From NCBI RefSeq assembly GCF_014836545.1, contig NZ_JACSQS010000001.1:553993-617992 (forward strand): a stretch of DNA of 64,000 nucleotides, given 5' to 3'. Positions 35,396-44,633 of this stretch are shown here, one piece after another. The notes beneath the pieces are model-generated. The model was not told where the DNA came from. It saw nothing but the letters and a program-made list of their open reading frames with translations, and did no database searches. Source of the DNA: Stenotrophomonas lacuserhaii. GTDB taxonomy: Bacteria > Pseudomonadota > Gammaproteobacteria > Xanthomonadales > Xanthomonadaceae. A program made the translations under genes and the position numbers. Every line of letters starts with the position of its first letter. Positions within the stretch are counted from its first letter, which is position 1.

Positions 35396-36193
35396 ATGCG
35401 CCTGATGTCGAAGACGCCCGCCCTGCCGAAGCGGGCCACCGCCCGTTGGCTGCCCTGGCTGACCCTGTTGCTGATGCTGCTGCCGGCACTGGCGTTCGCC
35501 GCGCCGGGCGCGCCGGGCACCCCGCTGCCGGACGTCAACGTCGGCCGCATCGGCGGCCAGCCGGTCAGCCTGCCGTTGCAGACCCTGTTGCTGATGACCG
35601 CGATCACCCTGATCCCGTCGATGCTGCTGGTGCTGACCGCCTTCACCCGCATCATCGTCGTGCTGGCCCTGCTGCGGCAGGCGCTGGGCACCGGCCAGAC
35701 CCCGTCCAACCAAGTGCTGCTGGGGCTGGCGCTGTTCCTCACCGCGATGATCATGCTGCCCACCTGGGACAAGGCATGGAGCGCCGGCATGGCGCCCTAC
35801 CTGGATGGCCAGATCGATTTCCAGACCGCCTGGACGCTGACCACCCAGCCCCTGCGCGGCTTCATGCTGGCGCAGATCCGCGAGACCGACCTGATGACAT
35901 TCGCCGGCATCGCCGGGCATGGCACCTATGCCAGCCCGGATGCCGTGCCGTTCCCGGTGCTGGTCGCTTCATTCGTCACCAGCGAGCTGAAGACCGCCTT
36001 CGAGATCGGCTTCCTGATCTTCATCCCGTTCGTGATCATCGACCTGGTCGTAGCCAGCGTCCTGATGTCGATGGGCATGATGATGCTCTCGCCGATGCTG
36101 GTGTCGGCCCCGTTCAAGATCCTGCTGTTCGTGCTGGTGGATGGTTGGGTGCTGACCGTCGGCACGCTGGCGGCCAGCTTCAATCCTGCCTGA
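35396..36193 (+). CDS. fliP: Export-gate membrane protein FliP
   Basis: 265 residues. A cleavable signal sequence (LPWLTLLLMLLPALAFA) is followed by four membrane segments and the family motifs LLLMTAITLIPSMLLVLTAFTRIIVVLALLRQALGTGQTPSNQVLLGLALFLT and FEIGFLIFIPFVIIDLVVASVLMSMGMMMLSP. FliP forms the pentameric gate core with FliQ and FliR. It is one base after fliO. Confidence 0.97.
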   Translation: MRLMSKTPALPKRATARWLPWLTLLLMLLPALAFAAPGAPGTPLPDVNVGRIGGQPVSLPLQTLLLMTAITLIPSMLLVLTAFTRIIVVLALLRQALGTGQTPSNQVLLGLALFLTAMIMLPTWDKAWSAGMAPYLDGQIDFQTAWTLTTQPLRGFMLAQIRETDLMTFAGIAGHGTYASPDAVPFPVLVASFVTSELKTAFEIGFLIFIPFVIIDLVVASVLMSMGMMMLSPMLVSAPFKILLFVLVDGWVLTVGTLAASFNPA

Positions 36194-36201
36194 AGCACAA
36201 A

Positions 36202-36225
36202 GCCCTCGAGCAAGCTCGAGGCTAC
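36202..36225 (-). repeat. GTAG-type REP palindrome between fliP and fliQ
   Basis: On the minus strand it reads GTAGCCTCGAGC-TT-GCTCGAGG. The 8-bp perfect stem lies in the 58-base gap of an otherwise tightly packed operon. It may attenuate transcription or protect the upstream mRNA. Confidence 0.75.
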
Positions 36226-36251
36226 CTAGAACGTCACACAACGGAACCGCG

Positions 36252-36521
36252 ATGTCTCCCGAACTTGCCTTGACCGAACTGCGTGGCGGCCTGATCGCTA
36301 CCTTGTGGGTAGCCGGCCCGCTGCTGTTGACCGTGCTGGTGGTCGGCGTGGTGGTTGGCGTGGTGCAGGCCGCCACCCAGCTCAATGAACCCACCATCGC
36401 CTTCGTGGCCAAGGCGGCCGCGCTGACCGCGGTGCTGTTCGCGCTGGGCAGCCTGTTGCTGGGGCACATGGTGGAGTTCACCATCCTGCTGTTCCAGCGC
36501 ATCCCGCACCTGATCGGCTAG
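36252..36521 (+). CDS. fliQ: Export-gate membrane protein FliQ
   Basis: 89 residues with two membrane helices (LIATLWVAGPLLLTVLVVGVVVGVVQAATQLNEPTIAFVAKAAALTAVLFALGSLLLGHM). The pattern QAATQLNEPTIAFVAK is the FliQ signature. Four copies wrap the FliP/FliR gate. Separated from fliP by a REP hairpin, and 10 bases before fliR. Confidence 0.96.
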   Translation: MSPELALTELRGGLIATLWVAGPLLLTVLVVGVVVGVVQAATQLNEPTIAFVAKAAALTAVLFALGSLLLGHMVEFTILLFQRIPHLIG

Positions 36522-36531
36522 GCACGCGGCG

Positions 36532-37323
36532 ATGGATCCGGCTACCCAGATGGCATCGGACGGCCTGCAGGCGTTCGGGATGATCGGCGACACGCTGTGG
36601 ACCCTGCTGCGGCTGGGCGCGATGATCATGGCGATGCCGTTGATCGGCACGCGTGCGGTACCGTCACGGATCAAACTGCTGCTGTCGGCCACGCTGGCGA
36701 TCGCGCTCGCGCCGATCCTGCCGCCGGTCCCCAGCTGGGTCGGCTTCGATGCCGCCACCGTGCTGACCATCTTCCGCGAGCTGGTCATCGGCATCACCAT
36801 CGGCTTCATGCTGCGGCTGGTGTTCGAAGCCGGCGCGCTGGCCGGCGAGCTCATCGCCCAGGGCACCGGACTGTCTTTCGCGCAGATGGCCGACCCCATG
36901 CGCGGCGGCAGCTCGGGCGTCATCGGGCAGTGGTTCTACCTGATGTTCGGCCTGCTGTTCTTCACCGCCAATGGCCATCTGGCGCTGATCTCGCTGCTGG
37001 TGGACAGCTATCGCGCGCTTCCCATCGGCACCACCCTGCCCGACCCCGCAGCCCTGGTCGGCATCGCGCCTACCTTCCTGCTGACCGTGCTGCGCGGCGG
37101 CGTGGGCCTGGCGCTGCCGTTGATCGTGGCGATGCTGGCGGTGAACCTGGCCTTCGGTGCACTGGCCCGTGCCGCACCGGCGCTCAACCCGATCCAGCTC
37201 GGCCTGCCGGTGTCGCTGCTGCTCGGCCTGGCCTTGCTTGCGGTGCTGGCCGGTGAGATGGGTCCGCCGGTGCAGCGCCTGTTCGACGCTGCCTTCGAGG
37301 CCGCTGGCGCGGTGGTGCGCTGA
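36532..37323 (+). CDS. fliR: Export-gate membrane protein FliR
   Basis: 263 residues with about six hydrophobic segments. Family motifs: LGAMIMAMPLIGTRAVPSRIKLLLSATLAIAL, RELVIGITIGFMLRLVFEAGALAGELIAQGTGLSFAQMADP and LNPIQLGLPVSLLLGLALLAVL. It completes the gate with FliP and FliQ and ends the fliL operon; flhB has its own sigma-54 promoter. Confidence 0.96.
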   Translation: MDPATQMASDGLQAFGMIGDTLWTLLRLGAMIMAMPLIGTRAVPSRIKLLLSATLAIALAPILPPVPSWVGFDAATVLTIFRELVIGITIGFMLRLVFEAGALAGELIAQGTGLSFAQMADPMRGGSSGVIGQWFYLMFGLLFFTANGHLALISLLVDSYRALPIGTTLPDPAALVGIAPTFLLTVLRGGVGLALPLIVAMLAVNLAFGALARAAPALNPIQLGLPVSLLLGLALLAVLAGEMGPPVQRLFDAAFEAAGAVVR

Positions 37324-37342
37324 GCCCGGGTCCGGCTCCTGC

Positions 37343-37358
37343 AGGCATGGATCTTGCA
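37343..37358 (+). promoter_or_regulatory. Sigma-54 promoter for flhBA
   Basis: AGGCATGGATCTTGCA retains GG and GC at the correct spacing and a full TTGCA -12 box; the -24 box departs at two positions. It lies 33 bases before flhB, the same distance as in flgA and flgB. Confidence 0.75.
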
Positions 37359-37390
37359 GCCAGGCGGTGATCCCCTGAGACCTGCGCGCG

Positions 37391-38536
37391 ATGTCCGAGA
37401 ACGAAGACGGCGGCGAAAAGACCGAACAACCGACAGAAAAGCGCCTGCGCGAGGCCCGCGAACAAGGCAACACGCCGCGCTCGCGCGAGCTGGCCACCGC
37501 TGCGGTGTTCGGTGGCGGCGTGCTGGCGGTGATGGCGACCGGCGGCAGCCTGGCGGCCGGCGCGATCGACTGGATGAAGCAGGCACTGAAGCCGGACCTG
37601 GCCCTGCGCCAGCACCCGATGGAGCTGTTCGGGCATGTCGGCGACCTGTTCCTGCGGCTGCTGCTGGTGACCGCCCCGCTGTTGATCGTCTGCCTGCTGG
37701 CCAGCTTCCTCGCCCCGGTGGCGATGGGCGGGCTGCGATGGTCGGCCAAGGCGATGATGCCGGACTTCACCCGGATGAATCCGGCCTCCGGCCTCAAGCG
37801 GTTGTACGGCCCGGAAGCCATCGCCGAGTTCACCAAGTCGCTGCTGCGCGTGGCCTTCGTCGGCGTGGGCGCGGGCATCGTGATGTGGGGGGGCATGGAC
37901 CTGCTGCGCGGCCTGCTGCACCTGCCGCTGGAAAGCGCGATCGTGCGCGGGCTGGGCTTCACCCTGAAGCTGCTGCTGGGCACGGCGGTGGCGATGCTGC
38001 TGCTGGCCGCCATCGATGCGCCGTACCAGCGCTGGAACTGGATGCGCAAGCTGAAGATGACCCGCGAAGAGCTGCGCCGCGAAATGAAGGAGAGCGAGGG
38101 CAGCCCGGAAGTGAAGGGACGCATCCGCCAGATGCAGCACCAGATGGCCAACCGCCGGATGATGGAAGCGGTGCCGACCGCCGACGTGGTACTGGTCAAT
38201 CCAACCCACTACGCGGTGGCGCTGAAGTACGAAGGCGGCAAGATGGGCGCGCCCACGGTGGTCGCGCTGGGCGTGGATGAAACCGCCCTGCACATCCGCA
38301 AGATCGCCGAAGGCAACAAGGTGGCGATCGTCTCGGCCCCGCCGTTGGCACGCGCCTTGTATAGGGAAGGGGAACTCGGAAAGGAAATCCCCGTGAGACT
38401 GTATTCGGCCGTTGCCCAGGTGCTGTCCTATGTCTACCAGCTGCGCAACTGGCGAAGCGGCCCGATGCCGGCCCAGCCCTACGTGGACGTGGCCGAACAT
38501 CCGCCCGGCACGCCGCTTGACGGAGCGGGCCGATGA
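37391..38536 (+). CDS. flhB: Export switch protein FlhB
   Basis: 381 residues. Four membrane segments lie between about 38 and 215. The cytoplasmic autocleavage motif NPTH is intact at 270-273 (DVVLVNPTHYAVALKY), and the conserved GAPTVVALGVDETALHIRKIAE follows. Cleavage between Asn and Pro, prompted by FliK, switches export from hook to filament subunits. The start has charged residues typical of FlhB (SENEDGGEKTEQPTEKRLREAREQGNTPRSREL). It overlaps flhA by 4 bases. Confidence 0.97.
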   Translation: MSENEDGGEKTEQPTEKRLREAREQGNTPRSRELATAAVFGGGVLAVMATGGSLAAGAIDWMKQALKPDLALRQHPMELFGHVGDLFLRLLLVTAPLLIVCLLASFLAPVAMGGLRWSAKAMMPDFTRMNPASGLKRLYGPEAIAEFTKSLLRVAFVGVGAGIVMWGGMDLLRGLLHLPLESAIVRGLGFTLKLLLGTAVAMLLLAAIDAPYQRWNWMRKLKMTREELRREMKESEGSPEVKGRIRQMQHQMANRRMMEAVPTADVVLVNPTHYAVALKYEGGKMGAPTVVALGVDETALHIRKIAEGNKVAIVSAPPLARALYREGELGKEIPVRLYSAVAQVLSYVYQLRNWRSGPMPAQPYVDVAEHPPGTPLDGAGR

Positions 38537-40635
38537 GCGCGCAGGCCGGCGGCCTCAACACCCGCAACGTGCTGGCGATGATCCGCCAGGGCCTTGGCGC
38601 ACCGTTGATCGTCATGGCCCTGCTGGCGATGGTCGTGGTGCCCCTGGCCGCGCCGGTGCTGGATGCGCTGTTCACCTTCAACATCGCCATTTCGATGATG
38701 GTGCTGCTGGCGGTGGTGTACGTGAAGCGGCCGCTGGACTTCACCATCTTCCCGATCGTGCTGCTGGTCACGACCATGCTGCGGCTGGCGCTGAACGTGG
38801 CCTCCACCCGAGTGATCCTGCTCAACGGCCAGAACGGCCACGAAGCAGCCGGCAAGGTGATCGCCGCCTTCGGTGAGTTCGTCATCGGCGGCAACTACGC
38901 CGTGGGCATCGTGGTGTTCGCGATCCTGACCATCATCAATTTCGTGGTGATCACCAAGGGTGCTGGACGCGTTTCCGAAGTGACCGCGCGCTTCATCCTC
39001 GACGCGATGCCCGGCAAGCAGATGGCCATCGACGCCGACCTCAATGCCGGATTGTTGACGCGCGAGGAAGCCAAGCTGCGCCGCGAGGAAGTGCGCGAGG
39101 AAGCGGATTTCTACGGCGCGATGGACGGTGCCAGCAAGTTCATCCGCGGCGATGCGATCGCCGGCATCCTGATCCTCTTCATCAACCTGATCGGCGGCCT
39201 GGCCGTGGGCATGCTCCAGCACAGCATGGCCTTCGGCGATGCCGCCGCCACCTACACGCTGTTGTCCATCGGTGACGGTCTGGTGGCGCAGCTGCCGGCC
39301 CTGCTGGTGTCCAGCGCGGTGGCGATGCTGGTCACCCGCGCCTCGCGCTCGCAGGACATGAGCCAGGCGATGATGGGCCAGGTGTTCGGCCAGTACCGCG
39401 CGCTGGCCATCACCGCCGGCATCATCGGCGTGGTTGGCCTGGTACCGGGCATGCCCAACGTCGCCTTCCTGACGCTGGCCGCGATCCTCGGCTTCCTGGC
39501 CTGGAAAGCCTGGAAGAAAAGCCAGGCAGCGCTGGACCCGGCGACCACTGCACCGGCCGCCCCGCCGATGGATGCGCTCGGTCGTCCGGCGGCCCCGGCA
39601 CCGACGGCCGAACTGACCTGGGACGAACTGCGTCCGGTCGACCCACTGGGACTGGAAGTCGGTTACCGGCTGATCCCGCTGGTGGACGCCGCCCAAGGGG
39701 GCGAGCTGATGGCACGCATCAAGGGCGTGCGCCGCAAGCTGACCCAGGACATCGGCTTCCTGATCCCCTCGGTCCACATCCGCGACAACCTGGAACTGCC
39801 GGCCACCGCTTACCGCCTGCTGATCCACGGTGTGCCGGTGGCCACCGCGGAGATCCATCCCGACCGCGAGCTTGCGCTCGACCCGGGCAGCGCGCTGGGC
39901 CAGCTGGACGGCATCGCCGGCAAGGATCCGGCCTTCGGGCTGGATGCCACCTGGATCCAGCCGCACCAGCGCGCCCACGCTGAAACGATGGGCTACACCG
40001 TGGTCGATCCGGCCACCGTGGTCGCCACCCATCTTTCGCACCTGATCCGCGAACACGCCCCGGAACTGCTCGGCCACGAAGAAGTGCAGCAGCTGCTGGC
40101 CAACCTGGCCAAGAGCGCGCCCAAGCTGGTGGAAGACCTGACCCCCAAGGCGCTGCCGCTGTCGATCGTGGTGCGCGTGCTGCAGAACCTGCTGGTCGAA
40201 CGGATCCCGGTGCGCCAGCTGCGCAAGATCGCCGAAGCGCTGGTGGAGACGGCGCCGTCCAGCCAGGACCCGGCCACGCTCACCGCGGCGGTGCGCAACA
40301 CGCTGGGCCGCTTCATCGTCCAGGAGATCGCCGGGATGTCCGCCGAGCTGCCGGTGTTCACCCTCAACCCGCAATTGGAACGCGTCTTGCAGGAGTCCAC
40401 GCAGGGCAACGGCGCTGCGCTGGAACCCGGACTCGCCGAACGGCTGCACCAGAGCCTTGCCGACTGTGTCAGCAAGCAGGAAGCCCGCAACGAGCCCGCC
40501 GTGGTGCTGGTACCCGGCCCGGTCCGTGCCGCCTTGGCACGGCTGGTCCGCCACAGCGTTCCTGCGCTGTCGGTGCTGGCCTACAGCGAAGTCCCCGAGG
40601 ACAAGCGCTTGAAGCTGGTAGGCACCATCAGCTGA
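38533..40635 (+). CDS. flhA: Export-gate protein FlhA
   Basis: 700 residues. The N-terminal half has about eight membrane helices and the FHIPEP-type family motif (VYVKRPLDFTIFPIVLLVTTMLRLALNVASTRVIL; MPGKQMAIDADLNAGLLTREEAKLRREEVREEADFYGAMDGASKFIRGDAI). The C-terminal cytoplasmic half (about 350-700) is the nonameric chaperone-docking ring. It is translationally coupled to flhB. Confidence 0.97.
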   Translation: MSAQAGGLNTRNVLAMIRQGLGAPLIVMALLAMVVVPLAAPVLDALFTFNIAISMMVLLAVVYVKRPLDFTIFPIVLLVTTMLRLALNVASTRVILLNGQNGHEAAGKVIAAFGEFVIGGNYAVGIVVFAILTIINFVVITKGAGRVSEVTARFILDAMPGKQMAIDADLNAGLLTREEAKLRREEVREEADFYGAMDGASKFIRGDAIAGILILFINLIGGLAVGMLQHSMAFGDAAATYTLLSIGDGLVAQLPALLVSSAVAMLVTRASRSQDMSQAMMGQVFGQYRALAITAGIIGVVGLVPGMPNVAFLTLAAILGFLAWKAWKKSQAALDPATTAPAAPPMDALGRPAAPAPTAELTWDELRPVDPLGLEVGYRLIPLVDAAQGGELMARIKGVRRKLTQDIGFLIPSVHIRDNLELPATAYRLLIHGVPVATAEIHPDRELALDPGSALGQLDGIAGKDPAFGLDATWIQPHQRAHAETMGYTVVDPATVVATHLSHLIREHAPELLGHEEVQQLLANLAKSAPKLVEDLTPKALPLSIVVRVLQNLLVERIPVRQLRKIAEALVETAPSSQDPATLTAAVRNTLGRFIVQEIAGMSAELPVFTLNPQLERVLQESTQGNGAALEPGLAERLHQSLADCVSKQEARNEPAVVLVPGPVRAALARLVRHSVPALSVLAYSEVPEDKRLKLVGTIS

Positions 40636-40784
40636 GCCGCGCTTCCACCCGGTGGCGGAAAGCCGGCAGCAGCGCCATTGCAACGTCTTGATCCACCCAT
40701 TACCGAAGGGGACCCCGCACCGTGCTGACCACCGACCACCCGCGATCCCCTGCCCCTGAAACGAATCCGTCCCGGTACCCCAGC

Positions 40785-42605
40785 ATGAAAATCAAACGAT
40801 TCGTCGCCGCCGACATGCGCTCGGCCATGAACCTGGTACGCAAGGAACACGGCCCCGATGCGGTGATCCTGTCCAACCGGCGGATCGAGGAAGGCGTGGA
40901 AATCGTGGCTGCCGCGCACTACGACGAAAGCGTGGTGCAGCGTGCGCTGGAAACCGCACGCAAGGACAGCGCACCGGCACCCGCGCCGGCACCGCGCCCG
41001 CGCACCGCGGCCGACGCGATGATCGCGGCGATGACCCGCCGCCGCACGCCCGAACAGGACGTCGAGCCGGTTGCGGCCACCACCTCGGCCGTCGCCGCGC
41101 TGGCGCGTGCGGCGGTCGGCGCCACCGGTCGCACCCTCAACAGCGCGGATGAAGGCGTGCCGCGTCGTGGCAGCGAAGGCTTCGCTGCCACCTTGGCGCG
41201 TGCCGCCGGTGGCCTCGCCCGATTCCCGTCGCCGCCGGCCGTCAACGAACCGTCGCTGCCCGAGCAGATCTTCGCCCCCTTCGTGCAGCCGCCGGCCGAC
41301 GCGCCGCGGGTGTCGCCCAGCCGCCCTGCCGCTGCGCTGCCGCGCGCCTGGGTGGAAGACGAAACCTTCGATGTCGCCGCACCGGCCGTGGCCGTTGAAC
41401 CGCGCGTTCCGGCGCCGGTCCTGCGCGCACCGGCGGTGCTGCCGCCGCCGCTGCCGATGGCCTTCGCCGCACAGGTGCCCGAGCTGACCGAACGCGGTAG
41501 CGCCGAGCCATGCTCGGCGGAATCTTCCCGTCCACGGCCCGCTTCGCTCGCCGACCAGGGGTCGGCGCTACCCCTGGCCGTCAGCGCCGAGCCCTGCCCG
41601 GCGGAATCCGCACCCGCTCCCACCCTCCAGCTGGCCGAAGTCGTGCCGCCGGCGCCGCCGGTGGTTGCGCCCCCCACCCTCACCGTCATCGCCCGCGACG
41701 ACGAAGAGATGCGCCACCTGCGCAATGAAGTGGCCGGCATGCGCCAGGTCATCGAACGCGAGATGCACCGCTTCACCGATGAGCGCCTGCGCGGCAACCC
41801 GGTGCGTGCCACCGCGCTGGACCTGATGGACGAATATGGCTTCGACGCCGGGATCGCCCGCGACGTGGTGCTGCAGATCCCGCTGGATACCGAAGCGCAC
41901 CGGGGTCGCGGCCTGATGCTGGGCCTGCTGTCGCGCAAGCTGCCGATCTCCCCGGTCGACCCGCTGGAAGCCGGCGGGGTGATCGCGCTGGTCGGCCCCA
42001 CCGGTGCCGGCAAGACCACCACCATCGCCAAGCTGGCCTCGCGCTTCGCCGAAGCCCACGCCCCGCGTGACGTCGCCCTGGTCACCACCGACACCGCCCG
42101 CATCGGCGCCCGCGAGCAGTTGTACGGCTTCGGCCGCCAGCTCGGCATCGCCGTGCACGAGGCCAACAGTGGTACCGATCTGGACCAGTTGCTGGAACGC
42201 TTGAAGGACTACAAGCTGGTGCTGATCGATACCGCCGGCGTCGGCCCGCGCGACCGCACCCTGGCCTCGCAGCTGCAGTGGCTGCGCGCCGCCCCCCAGG
42301 TGAGCACCCTGCTGGTGCTGCCGGCCAACACCAGTTTCGGCGACATGGACGAAGTGGTGCGCCGCTTCAGTGCCGCCAACCTGCAGGGCGTGGTGCTGAG
42401 CAAGCTGGATGAGACCGGCCGCTTCGGCACCGCCCTGTCGGTGGCCGTCGACCACCGCCTGCCGATCACCTGGGTGACCGACGGCCAGGACGTTCCCGAA
42501 GACCTGCACCGGGCCAGTGCAGCCAATCTCGTACTTCGCCTTGAAGATTTGCGCCGCGCGGCCGATATGCCCTGCAACCCGGAGTTGAACCATGCCGTCG
42601 CGTGA
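40785..42605 (+). CDS. flhF: Polar flagellar placement GTPase FlhF
   Basis: 606 residues from ATG 40785 (MKIKRFVAADMRSAMNLVRKE), the conserved N terminus. A GTG at 40722 has a better ribosome site (GAAGGGG) and would add 21 residues. The N-terminal B domain is followed by a low-complexity Ala/Pro linker (about 65-310) and an SRP-type GTPase domain, with G1 GPTGAGKTTTIAKLA near residue 405, LVTTDTARIGAREQLYGFGRQL, VLIDTAGVGPRDR and LSKLDETGRFG. FlhF sets the polar site of flagellum assembly. The linker contains a GTAG REP pair translated in frame (41497-41571). Overlaps fleN by 14 bases. Confidence 0.93.
   Translation: MKIKRFVAADMRSAMNLVRKEHGPDAVILSNRRIEEGVEIVAAAHYDESVVQRALETARKDSAPAPAPAPRPRTAADAMIAAMTRRRTPEQDVEPVAATTSAVAALARAAVGATGRTLNSADEGVPRRGSEGFAATLARAAGGLARFPSPPAVNEPSLPEQIFAPFVQPPADAPRVSPSRPAAALPRAWVEDETFDVAAPAVAVEPRVPAPVLRAPAVLPPPLPMAFAAQVPELTERGSAEPCSAESSRPRPASLADQGSALPLAVSAEPCPAESAPAPTLQLAEVVPPAPPVVAPPTLTVIARDDEEMRHLRNEVAGMRQVIEREMHRFTDERLRGNPVRATALDLMDEYGFDAGIARDVVLQIPLDTEAHRGRGLMLGLLSRKLPISPVDPLEAGGVIALVGPTGAGKTTTIAKLASRFAEAHAPRDVALVTTDTARIGAREQLYGFGRQLGIAVHEANSGTDLDQLLERLKDYKLVLIDTAGVGPRDRTLASQLQWLRAAPQVSTLLVLPANTSFGDMDEVVRRFSAANLQGVVLSKLDETGRFGTALSVAVDHRLPITWVTDGQDVPEDLHRASAANLVLRLEDLRRAADMPCNPELNHAVA
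41497..41571. repeat. Inverted REP pair inside the flhF coding sequence
   Basis: GTAGCGCCGAGCCATGCTCGG begins at 41497, and an inverted copy, CCGACCAGGGGTCGGCGCTAC, ends at 41571. Together they form a 75-base (25-codon) unit within flhF, encoding roughly residues 238-262 (SAEPCSAESSRPRPASLADQ and neighbours). A third half-copy (GCGCCGAGCCCTGCCCGGCGG) follows at about 41584-41604. Both reading frame and function appear preserved because the unit sits in the flexible linker. Confidence 0.87.
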
Positions 42606-43479
42606 GTACGCCAAGCTGACCACCGCCTTTCCGTTGTCGGCCACCCGCAGCCAGCCGCTGGGCCCTGTCCGCACCATCGCCGTCACCGGCGGCAAGGGCG
42701 GCGTGGGCAAAACGAACGTTTCGGCCAACATGGCCGTGGCGCTCGCCGGCATGGGCAAACGCACGCTGCTGCTGGACGCCGACCTGGGCCTGGCCAACAT
42801 CGACGTGATCCTGGGCCTGAAGCCGGAGTTCACCCTGGCCGACCTGATCGCCGGCCGCTGCACGCTGGAAGAAGTCATCATCGAAGGCCCGAACGGCGTG
42901 CTGGTGGTGCCGGCCGCGTCCGGTCGCCGGCACATGGCCGAACTGGCCCCGGCCGAACATGTCGGCCTGGTCAATGTGTTCTCCGAACTGGAGCGCGACC
43001 TGGATGTCATGGTGGTGGACACCGCCGCCGGCATCACCGATGGCGTGCTGACCTTCTGCCAGGCGGCCCAGGACACCGTGGTGGTGGTCTGTGACGAGCC
43101 GGCGTCGATCACCGATGCCTACGCCCTGATCAAGGTGTTGTCGCGCGAACGCGGCGTGGACCGGATCCAGGTGGTGGCCAACATGGTGCGCGATTCCAAC
43201 GAGGGCCGCGTGCTGTACGAAAAGCTGAGCCGGGTCTGCGAGAAGTTCCTCGCCGATGTCTCGCTGAACTACCTCGGCTGCGTGCCGCAGGACGACTGGC
43301 TGCGCCTTTCGGTGCAGCGCCAGCAGCCGGTGGTGAAGGCCTACCCGTCCAGCCCGTCGGCGCTGGCGATCAACGAGATCGCCCGCCGTACCGCACGCTG
43401 GCAGGCCCCCACCGAGCCGCGCGGCGGCGTGGAGTTCTTCCTCGAACGCATCCTCAAGCAGCGCGGGGTGGTGGCATGA
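42592..43479 (+). CDS. fleN: Flagellar number regulator FleN (FlhG)
   Basis: 295 residues, MinD/ParA-family ATPase. The deviant Walker A is VTGGKGGVGKTNVSANMAVALA, with TLLLDADLGLANIDVILGLKP and VMVVDTAAGITDGVLTFCQAA. In polar flagellates it limits flagella to one by antagonising FleQ and acting with FlhF. It overlaps both flhF and fliA. Confidence 0.95.
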   Translation: MPSREYAKLTTAFPLSATRSQPLGPVRTIAVTGGKGGVGKTNVSANMAVALAGMGKRTLLLDADLGLANIDVILGLKPEFTLADLIAGRCTLEEVIIEGPNGVLVVPAASGRRHMAELAPAEHVGLVNVFSELERDLDVMVVDTAAGITDGVLTFCQAAQDTVVVVCDEPASITDAYALIKVLSRERGVDRIQVVANMVRDSNEGRVLYEKLSRVCEKFLADVSLNYLGCVPQDDWLRLSVQRQQPVVKAYPSSPSALAINEIARRTARWQAPTEPRGGVEFFLERILKQRGVVA

Positions 43480-44219
43480 AAGGCGCAGCGCAGTACCGCG
43501 AAGTACAGCGCACCGCGGCCACCGAATGCATCAACCAGCATTCGGACCTGGTGCGCCGCATCGCCCATCACCTGGCCGCCCGGCTGCCCGCCAGCGTGGA
43601 GGTCGATGACCTGATCCAGGCCGGCATGATGGGGCTGATCGAAGCCTCGCGCAGCTATGACGCCGACCAGGGCGCATCGTTTGAAACCTATGCCTCGATC
43701 CGCATCCGTGGCTCGATGATCGACGAGATCCGCCGTGGCGACTGGGTGCCGCGTTCGGTGCACCGCCGTGCGCGCGACGCCGCCGCCACCATCCGCCGGC
43801 TGGAACAGGCCAGCGGCCGCGCGGCATCGGCCACCGAAGTTGCTGCGGCGATGGACATCCCGCTGCCGGACTACCTGCGGCTGATGGAAGATGCCTCGCG
43901 CGGCCAGGTGCTGAGCCTGGAGTCACGGATCGAAGACCAGGGCGAGCTGGACACCATTGCCCAGGGCGGTCCGACCCCGCAGCAGGTACTGGAACGCAGC
44001 CAGTTCGGCAGCGAACTGGGCAAGGCGATCGGCCACCTGCCCGAGCGCGAGCAGCTGGTGCTGTCGCTGTATTACGAACAGGAACTCAACCTTAAAGAGA
44101 TCGGCGCAGTGCTCGGCGTGAGCGAGTCGCGGGTCTGCCAGATCCATGGCCAGGCGGTATTGCGCCTGCGTGGCCGACTGAAAACCTTCGAGGCCGTTGA
44201 CGCGGGCCTGGAAGCGTAA
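43476..44219 (+). CDS. fliA: Flagellar sigma factor FliA (sigma-28)
   Basis: 247 residues. Region 2 shows LVRRIAHHLAARLPASVEVDDLIQAGMMGLIEASRSYDADQGASFETYASIRIRGSMIDEIRRGDWVPRSVHRRAR, and region 4 shows LGKAIGHLPEREQLVLSLYYEQELNLKEIGAVLGVSESRVCQIHGQAVLRLRGRL. It directs transcription from the TAAA-N15-GCCGATAA sites found across this window and is inhibited by FlgM (1765-2067). Overlaps fleN by 4 bases; cheY follows by 21 bases. Confidence 0.97.
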   Translation: MKGAAQYREVQRTAATECINQHSDLVRRIAHHLAARLPASVEVDDLIQAGMMGLIEASRSYDADQGASFETYASIRIRGSMIDEIRRGDWVPRSVHRRARDAAATIRRLEQASGRAASATEVAAAMDIPLPDYLRLMEDASRGQVLSLESRIEDQGELDTIAQGGPTPQQVLERSQFGSELGKAIGHLPEREQLVLSLYYEQELNLKEIGAVLGVSESRVCQIHGQAVLRLRGRLKTFEAVDAGLEA

Positions 44220-44240
44220 GTACCCAAGAGGAATCAAGCT

Positions 44241-44633
44241 TTGAACAAGAACATGCGCATCCTGATCGTCGACGACTTTTCGACCATGCGTCGCATCGTC
44301 AAGAACCTGCTCGGCGACCTCGGCTTCACCAACACCGCCGAAGCTGAAGATGGGCATGCCGCACTGGCGATGCTGCAGAGCCAGTCTTTCGATTTCGTGG
44401 TCACCGACTGGAACATGCCGGTGATGACCGGTATCGAGCTGCTCAAGGCGATCCGGGCCGATGCACGCCTGAAGACCCTGCCGGTGCTGATGGTCACCGC
44501 CGAAGCCAAGCGCGAACAGATCATCGAAGCGGCCCAGGCCGGCGTCAACGGCTACATCATCAAGCCGTTCACCGCACTGACCCTGCAGGAAAAGCTCGGC
44601 AAGATCTTCGAACGCCTGGCGGCGAGCGCCTGA
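44241..44633 (+). CDS. cheY: Chemotaxis response regulator CheY
   Basis: 130 residues, TTG start at 44241 with AAGAGGAA 8-9 bases upstream (ATG 44253 would remove four residues). Receiver only: [20 protein letters not shown], Asp56 in [26 protein letters not shown] with the conserved Thr, and GYIIKPFTA with the conserved Lys. This is the classic switch-binding CheY, and FliM is its likely target. Coupled to cheZ. Confidence 0.95.
   Translation: MNKNMRILIVDDFSTMRRIVKNLLGDLGFTNTAEAEDGHAALAMLQSQSFDFVVTDWNMPVMTGIELLKAIRADARLKTLPVLMVTAEAKREQIIEAAQAGVNGYIIKPFTALTLQEKLGKIFERLAASA

Noticed and set aside
40665-40682. Possible sigma-54 site before flhF (GGCAG...CCATTGCA)
   Set aside because: The GG to GC spacing is off by about three bases; no valid RpoN site was found in this gap.
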